64,000 bases of DNA from Bacillota bacterium (GTDB lineage: Bacteria; Bacillota; UBA4882; UBA8346). The position numbers were made by a program, and so were the translations under genes. Below are positions 59,638 to 64,000 of the stretch, piece after piece; position 1 is the stretch's first letter; the number at the start of each line of letters is the position of its first letter. A model generated the notes under the pieces. It was given only the letters and a program-made list of their open reading frames with translations, was not told the DNA's origin and did no database searches. Where the stretch lies: NCBI GenBank assembly GCA_023429995.1, contig JAEZCE010000012.1:62001-126000 (forward strand). The letters run 5' to 3'.

Positions 59638-60921
59638 TTAGTTATTGCGCTTTAAAACTTCCGTGATTTTTGGGGCGATTTCTTTCATCCCTCGCGCAGC
59701 ATCAATTTGTCCAGAGTAAACTCGTTGCAATTGCGGTAATAATAAGCCTTGAATTTCCATCCATCCGGATCGTAACGGCAGAGTATGTGCATAATTATTG
59801 GCAATCGCTTTTGTCACTTCGACAACCATTTTGGGAGATTTAGTCGTATCAGCATACATTTTCCACAATTCCGGATTATCAAAGGTGGGCGGCATCCGTT
59901 TCGCATGCATATAAAGGATTTCACCTTGTTCACCCGGGCCACGCAAAAACTTCAGAAAAGTCCATGCCGCCTTTTCTTTTTTGGTTGAAGCGCTTATCCC
60001 CACAACATTGGATTTGTAGATGGTAACTTTTGGATATTTGGTAGTTCCAGGAAAGGGAAGAACCTCAAATTCAAAATTATCAATGTTTTGAAACGAAAGG
60101 ATATCCTGGGCAGTTCCTATCCGCATTGCCAGTTTATAATTGGTCATCCAACGGTTGAGCACCTCGCCTTGAAATTGGGCAGGGTCCGGATAATATCCAT
60201 CTTTAATCATGTTAGCCAATTCCTGAATTTTTTGATATGCGGCAGGTTGATCAAGGGTAAATTTTTTACGGTTCTTATCAAAAATATCTCCACCGTTACC
60301 CCAAACAAACGGCAATAAATGCATGAGATCAGAGGTTTGAAAACCGAATCCATATTGTTTATCGGCCCCCGACCCTTTGGTTAATTGTTTGGCGATCCGG
60401 ATAAAATCTTCATATTTCCAATCTGGGGAAGGAATTTTTATACCTGCGTCTTTGAATATTTTAGCATTCACAAACACATAACACGGCGCAGTACTCCAAG
60501 GTAAACCATAATATTTACTTCCTTTCATGCAATCCAACAATCCGGCTTGATAAAAGGAAGTCATAGCTAATTTGTCCCGTTGAATCAATCTGCTAATATC
60601 CTTTAATGCATTAGTTTTTATAAAGTCAGCCATAAAGTATGAATCAATCCGCATAACATCCGGAGCTTGGCCTCCGGCAATCAAAGTCAGCAGTTTAGTA
60701 TGATAATCGCTATAACCAACCGCAATGGGTTGAACTTTGATATTCGGGTGAATTTTTTCAAAAGCATCAATAATGTCCTTTTCAACACCTATCGCAGCTG
60801 GGTTTCCCCAAAAGGCATACTGGATTGTGGTCACATCTGCTGCTGAAGCAAAAGTTGGAAGAATGAGCACTACCAATAGCAACAAACATCCCATAAAACA
60901 AAACCATTTTTTCGATAACAT
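59638..60921 (-). CDS. Extracellular solute-binding protein, family 1 (carbohydrate)
   Basis: A 427-residue sugar-binding protein for the CUT1 transporter. The signal peptide is MLSKKWFCFMGC followed by a long hydrophobic core and an Ala-x-Ala cleavage site (TFASA before ADVTT). There is no lipobox cysteine in the right place, so the mature protein would be soluble. The mature part has the family pattern TTIQYAFWGNP, FEKIHPNIKVQPI and LTLIAGGQAPDVMRID. It is the first gene of its operon and divergent from the two-component system. Confidence 0.92.
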   Translation of the reverse strand: MLSKKWFCFMGCLLLLVVLILPTFASAADVTTIQYAFWGNPAAIGVEKDIIDAFEKIHPNIKVQPIAVGYSDYHTKLLTLIAGGQAPDVMRIDSYFMADFIKTNALKDISRLIQRDKLAMTSFYQAGLLDCMKGSKYYGLPWSTAPCYVFVNAKIFKDAGIKIPSPDWKYEDFIRIAKQLTKGSGADKQYGFGFQTSDLMHLLPFVWGNGGDIFDKNRKKFTLDQPAAYQKIQELANMIKDGYYPDPAQFQGEVLNRWMTNYKLAMRIGTAQDILSFQNIDNFEFEVLPFPGTTKYPKVTIYKSNVVGISASTKKEKAAWTFLKFLRGPGEQGEILYMHAKRMPPTFDNPELWKMYADTTKSPKMVVEVTKAIANNYAHTLPLRSGWMEIQGLLLPQLQRVYSGQIDAARGMKEIAPKITEVLKRNN

Positions 60922-61021
60922 TTACTTTCCCCTTCCTTTTTTACGAATTCTCAAACCAGCTTTAAATCAAACGGAATCTCTCACCATCCTTCCACATCAT
61001 CGACATATAAAAGAAATAATG

Positions 61022-61039
61022 ACGTTACAAAAACGTTAC
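61022..61039. promoter_or_regulatory. Direct-repeat binding site candidate for the AraC-type regulator
   Basis: ACGTTAC occurs at 61022-61028 and again at 61033-61039, one helical turn apart (11 bp), in the 254-bp gap between the divergent sugar-binding protein and response regulator genes. On the minus strand it overlaps a TTGTAA that could be the -35 box of the transporter operon. AraC-type regulators typically bind such direct repeats next to the -35 box. Confidence 0.45.
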
Positions 61040-61175
61040 TTTCATTATATCAATTTTATCCCAGTCAAGGCATAGACAAGATTAAGCGTTTTTTGGACTA
61101 TCTTAACTTATTCCAACTTTTATTGCATGGGGATGTCTTATTATGGTAGAATTTAAAGAGCTAGGGGGCATTGAC

Positions 61176-61949
61176 TTGTATCAGGTGATGATCGTTGATG
61201 ATGAACCGAGCATTTTGGAAAAACTAGCCAGTTTCGTCCATCGGGCGGACCCGGATTTTCACGTGGTCGCCAAAGCCTTGGGAGCGGAAGATGCCCTTTT
61301 TTCCTTAGGAGTCACCAAACCGGATTTGATAATTACCGACATCAAAATGCCGGTAACCGATGGATTGACTTTATTGCGACTCATGCGGGAAAAAGGCTGG
61401 GATGGATATGCGGCCATTATTACTGGATACAACGACTTTGCCTATGCACAACAGGCTATCCGGCTTGATGTATTGGAATATCTTCTTAAACCGGTTTTCC
61501 CCGATGATATTGAAGCATTTCTTCAGCGTATCAAAGAGCGTTTAAATCGGGACCAATTGAAAATCGACCAATTGCGCAGTGAAATTGAGGCTCAATTGCA
61601 AAGCAAAAACCAGGGGGAAGACGACGACGGTCGTCTACCGGCCTATATTGGACAGGCCAAGGCTTATATTAAAGAACATTATGCGGAGTCGTTAACTTTA
61701 ACCCAAGTAGCCAAAAGCGTCTCCGTAAACCCTGTTTATTTGAGCTCGCGTTTTGCCAAACATTGCGGCCAAAACTTTTTGGAATACTTAACCCACTACC
61801 GGATCGCTAAGGCCAAAGAGTTATTGGAACATACCAACCTGCAAATCCAGGAAGTAGCGGAAAGGATCGGCTACGCTGATATTGCTTATTTTAGCCGGAT
61901 TTTCCGCCGGGAATGCGGAATAACCCCGAGCCACTACCGTTCCAAGTGA
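61176..61949 (+). CDS. Response regulator with AraC-type DNA-binding domain (YesN-like)
   Basis: A 257-residue response regulator. The receiver domain has the acidic pair IVDDEPS, phospho-acceptor Asp in LIITDIKMPVTDG (about 52), the Thr/Ser in AIITGYND and the Lys in YLLKPVFPDD. The C-terminal part carries two HTH motifs of the AraC family: LTLTQVAKSVSVNPVYLSSRF and LQIQEVAERIGYADIAYFSRIF. The start is placed at TTG 61176 because GGGGG lies 7 nt upstream and the receiver begins there; ATG at 61143 is an alternative. With the downstream kinase it forms a YesNM-type system, which usually senses a sugar and activates adjacent CUT1 transporters. Confidence 0.9.
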   Translation: MYQVMIVDDEPSILEKLASFVHRADPDFHVVAKALGAEDALFSLGVTKPDLIITDIKMPVTDGLTLLRLMREKGWDGYAAIITGYNDFAYAQQAIRLDVLEYLLKPVFPDDIEAFLQRIKERLNRDQLKIDQLRSEIEAQLQSKNQGEDDDGRLPAYIGQAKAYIKEHYAESLTLTQVAKSVSVNPVYLSSRFAKHCGQNFLEYLTHYRIAKAKELLEHTNLQIQEVAERIGYADIAYFSRIFRRECGITPSHYRSK

Positions 61950-61975
61950 GTGTTCAAGGCTTTGCGGAGGTACCA

Positions 61976-63643
61976 GTGACCAAGCAACCGATTTTTTCTT
62001 ATACGAAGAGTCTTTTTTACAAAATTTGGCTTGCCTTTTGTTTCCTCATTATCATTGCCACCGTCGCCAGCAGCTTTTTCGTTTATTTTCAAATTGCCCA
62101 TCAATTGCGAAACCATTTGGAGCAACGTTTACTATGGGAAGCCAACTTCTACCAACAACAACTGAACGAAGTCTTTTTTAAAGTCGCTCAAAGATTGGAT
62201 AGTCTGGTTTCATCCTCTGCCGCCGCCTCCGCCGACCCTTCTTTGTTACAAAATGAAATGGAAGCCATGGGGAATTATTCCTCCAGTATTATCCGAAGTT
62301 GGGTTGCTTATCCCAATGGAACCTTAATTCCTTCCACAAACTCCCGGCCGGACTATATCCGGAATTTGCCCTGGTGGCATGAATATCTAACCGGTAAATC
62401 CCCTCAACCCTTTACCAGCTTCCTGATGGAACACAGTCAATCTTTAGTGGGAAAACCCTTCATCGACGAATCCGGTCTAACGACCCTGGTACCGTTACTC
62501 AGTTTCAGCCTGAAGGGGATAAAAATTTTGCGGGCGGCTGGGGCACAGCTTGACCTCAACAGCGCTCTCACCGATAATTCATTAGTCGATGCCAACTGGT
62601 CAAAGATGCCGGTTTCCATCTATACAACGGATGGCATCATGGTGGCCTGCCCCTATCGCTATAACCGGGGCAATATTAAATTGTTGAGCAAGCCGAGTTC
62701 GAATCCATTAATCCGTCAAATGCTTGCTCATCCCAAAGATATCTCCGGGTTTGCCACTTATTGGAATCAAAATCAAAAAATGATCGGGGTTTTTTTAAAA
62801 GACTCCTATCTGGGAATGGTATTAACCGTTGAGTACCCAGCCGCCGAAGTGGTTGATCCCATAAGCCGGATTGCCTCCGGACCGTTAATCATTATTGTAT
62901 TACTCTTATTGATCGCCACCTCCGTCATCACCATTCTTTATTCCAATACCAAACGGTTGCGCCATGTGGAGGAGTTGGCCCGTTCGGCTGAACTCCGCGC
63001 CCTCCAGGCCCGCATCAACCCCCATTTTTTGTTTAATACCCTGGACTGTCTGGTGGGCCTTGGCGTTGCAACCGGAAATACCCCCTTGATTCAGATGCTC
63101 CGTTCCTTAACCAATATTTTTCGCTATTCCACCCGCAACATGGGAGATTTGGTCACTTTGAGAGAAGAATTGAATTATCTCAAGGAATATATTTCCCTGC
63201 AAAAAATCCGCTACGGCGCCCGGTTTACTTTTGAGTTAGAGGTCCCCGACGCGCTCCTCAATATTAGGGTTTTTAAATTTTGCATCCAGCCATTGGTTGA
63301 AAACTGCTTCATCCACGGGGTGGAAAAAAGCCTGGACCCAATAGCCATCGTAGTCCGGGCAACCAAAAAAAGCAATGTTCTCGAAATATGCATCGTTGAT
63401 GACGGCCCCGGAATAACTCCGAAACGGCTCCAAGAAATCATTCACAGCCTGGAGCTTGACAGTTACGATTCCGGCAGTCAAGGGCATGGCGTTGGGATTT
63501 CCAACATCCATCACCGGCTGCAATACGCTTACGGTCCCGCTTACGGCATCCGTTTGCAGCCGCTACAGCCGGGGCTGGCCGTGTATTTGGCTTTACCGGC
63601 GCTGGAACCTGAATTGCCGCAAAACATTTCCAGCCGGCCGTGA
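61976..63643 (+). CDS. Sensor histidine kinase (YesM-like, His_kinase family)
   Basis: A 555-residue sensor kinase. It has an N-terminal membrane helix (about residues 14-37), a dCACHE-like extracytoplasmic domain up to about 280, a second membrane helix (about 303-323) and a cytoplasmic kinase part. The phospho-acceptor motif is ARINPHFLFNTLD, the N box QPLVENCFIHGVEK and the G boxes IVDDGPGI and GHGVGISNI. The GTG start has GGAGG 5 nt upstream and lies 27 nt after the response regulator stop; the longer reading to 61913 overlaps that gene. The extracytoplasmic domain probably senses the sugar or its binding protein. Confidence 0.9.
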   Translation: MTKQPIFSYTKSLFYKIWLAFCFLIIIATVASSFFVYFQIAHQLRNHLEQRLLWEANFYQQQLNEVFFKVAQRLDSLVSSSAAASADPSLLQNEMEAMGNYSSSIIRSWVAYPNGTLIPSTNSRPDYIRNLPWWHEYLTGKSPQPFTSFLMEHSQSLVGKPFIDESGLTTLVPLLSFSLKGIKILRAAGAQLDLNSALTDNSLVDANWSKMPVSIYTTDGIMVACPYRYNRGNIKLLSKPSSNPLIRQMLAHPKDISGFATYWNQNQKMIGVFLKDSYLGMVLTVEYPAAEVVDPISRIASGPLIIIVLLLLIATSVITILYSNTKRLRHVEELARSAELRALQARINPHFLFNTLDCLVGLGVATGNTPLIQMLRSLTNIFRYSTRNMGDLVTLREELNYLKEYISLQKIRYGARFTFELEVPDALLNIRVFKFCIQPLVENCFIHGVEKSLDPIAIVVRATKKSNVLEICIVDDGPGITPKRLQEIIHSLELDSYDSGSQGHGVGISNIHHRLQYAYGPAYGIRLQPLQPGLAVYLALPALEPELPQNISSRP

Positions 63644-63710
63644 ACGGACTGACCGGATAATTGTCTATTTCAGAGGCTTTTTATTATCGCCTAAAACAAC
63701 GTCTGAACCA

Positions 63711-63755
63711 GGATTTAACGGGATTAAACCGATTAAACGGATTTTAAAACAGTGC
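63711..63755. repeat. GGATTAAAC-type degenerate repeats
   Basis: Short runs of GGATTTAAC, GGGATTAAACC, GATTAAACGG and GGATTT follow one another after the histidine kinase gene. The composition is close to the AATCCTGT-type repeat at 1435-1500 (opposite orientation). It ends within the 3' end of the 30-codon frame at 63733-63825. Confidence 0.45.
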
Positions 63756-63825
63756 CGGTAGATACTTCCGATTTTAAAATGTCGAGAATGAATTTTTTGA
63801 TGCCGAGATCTTTGTCGGTGAGCAT
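63733..63825 (-). pseudogene. 30-codon reading frame with a strong ribosome site, probable gene remnant
   Basis: An ATG at 63825 has AGGAGG 9 nt upstream and opens a 30-codon frame beginning MLTDKDLGIKKFILDILK. The frame ends inside the GGATTAAAC-type repeats, as if a longer gene had been cut short by repeat insertion. The sequence is not recognised. It could also be a genuine very small protein. It is divergent from the partial gene at 63941. Confidence 0.35.
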
Positions 63826-63889
63826 GGGGTAATACCTCCTAAAAAAAGAATATTTTGGGCGATGGGAGGCTCCCACGACCTCTCTCTTG

Positions 63890-63934
63890 CTCTCCCCCAA
63901 TGATGTCAAGTCAGCAGCATATTCCGGGGGAGAG
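63890..63934 (+). promoter_or_regulatory. Inverted repeat covering the ribosome site of the last gene
   Basis: CTCTCCCCC (63890-63898) and GGGGGAGAG (63926-63934) are a perfect 9-bp inverted repeat with a 27-nt loop. The right arm contains the purine-rich ribosome site 6 nt before the ATG at 63941. In the mRNA the hairpin would hide that site, which suggests translational control. Confidence 0.5.
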
Positions 63935-63940
63935 TAACCT

Positions 63941-64000
63941 ATGGCGATGGAGTCTAAAAAACTTTTGGATGGCCTGCGATTGATGTTATCTTCGGTGAAT
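63941..64000 (+). CDS. Start of a gene running off the window edge
   Basis: An open frame of 20 codons from ATG 63941 to the window end, beginning MAMESKKLLDGLRLMLSSVN. A GGGGGAGAG ribosome site lies 6 nt upstream within an inverted repeat. Too short to identify. Confidence 0.45.
   Translation, partial: MAMESKKLLDGLRLMLSSVN

Overview
This window looks like the chromosome of an anaerobic-type, endospore-forming Firmicute of moderate G+C content. The evidence for sporulation is a GerA/GerB/GerC germinant-receptor operon, four CotS-family spore-coat kinase-like proteins, and candidate sigma-K and sigma-G promoters. MurE carries the DNPR motif of meso-diaminopimelate-adding enzymes. Two features hint at a diderm spore-former: both ABC solute-binding proteins have signal-peptidase-I signal peptides without a lipobox, and there is a four-gene set resembling the Francisella system that adds an amino sugar to lipid A. 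The diderm reading is inference.

Layout. 1-185: a 42-bp tandem repeat array running into the 3' end of an LD-carboxypeptidase gene (179-1108). 1601-12564 (minus): one tightly packed operon with a GntR/UTRA regulator, a complete BMP-type nucleoside ABC transporter, a cysteine hydrolase, a PfkB kinase, a nucleoside phosphorylase, a BtpA TIM barrel, an iron alcohol dehydrogenase and a stand-alone TrpA-like aldolase. This is the best candidate for an undescribed pathway: import of a nucleoside-like compound and its breakdown to C3 units. 12828-15596 (plus): a MarR repressor and two paralogous alpha/beta hydrolases behind two promoters with matching palindromic operators. Two copies of a miniature inverted-repeat element (10365-10479 and 15620-15752) flank this part.

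15880-17553: formate-tetrahydrofolate ligase. 17756-29799 (minus): the division and cell wall (dcw) cluster mraZ-rsmH-ftsL-PBP-murE-murF-mraY-ftsW-murG-murA, with MraZ boxes upstream. murD is absent from its usual place. 30069-35400: spore-coat-associated genes on both strands. 35516-49484 (minus): pnp, rpsO, a U32 peptidase, a phosphatase-superfamily metalloenzyme, a DUF421 protein, the epimerase/GT2/ArnT-like/ChbG glycolipid set, CvpA, ZapA and an unknown membrane protein.

49695-51389: ferritin, OsmC and a CDGSH protein, probably linked to iron and oxidative stress. 51551-55246 (minus): gerA-gerB-gerC. 55485-63643: a CUT1 sugar transporter with two Gfo/Idh/MocA oxidoreductases, transcribed divergently from a YesN/YesM-type two-component system that probably controls it. 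The right edge holds a 30-codon remnant and the start of a gene whose ribosome binding site lies in an inverted repeat.

All functions come from reading motifs and context by eye. No database search was run.
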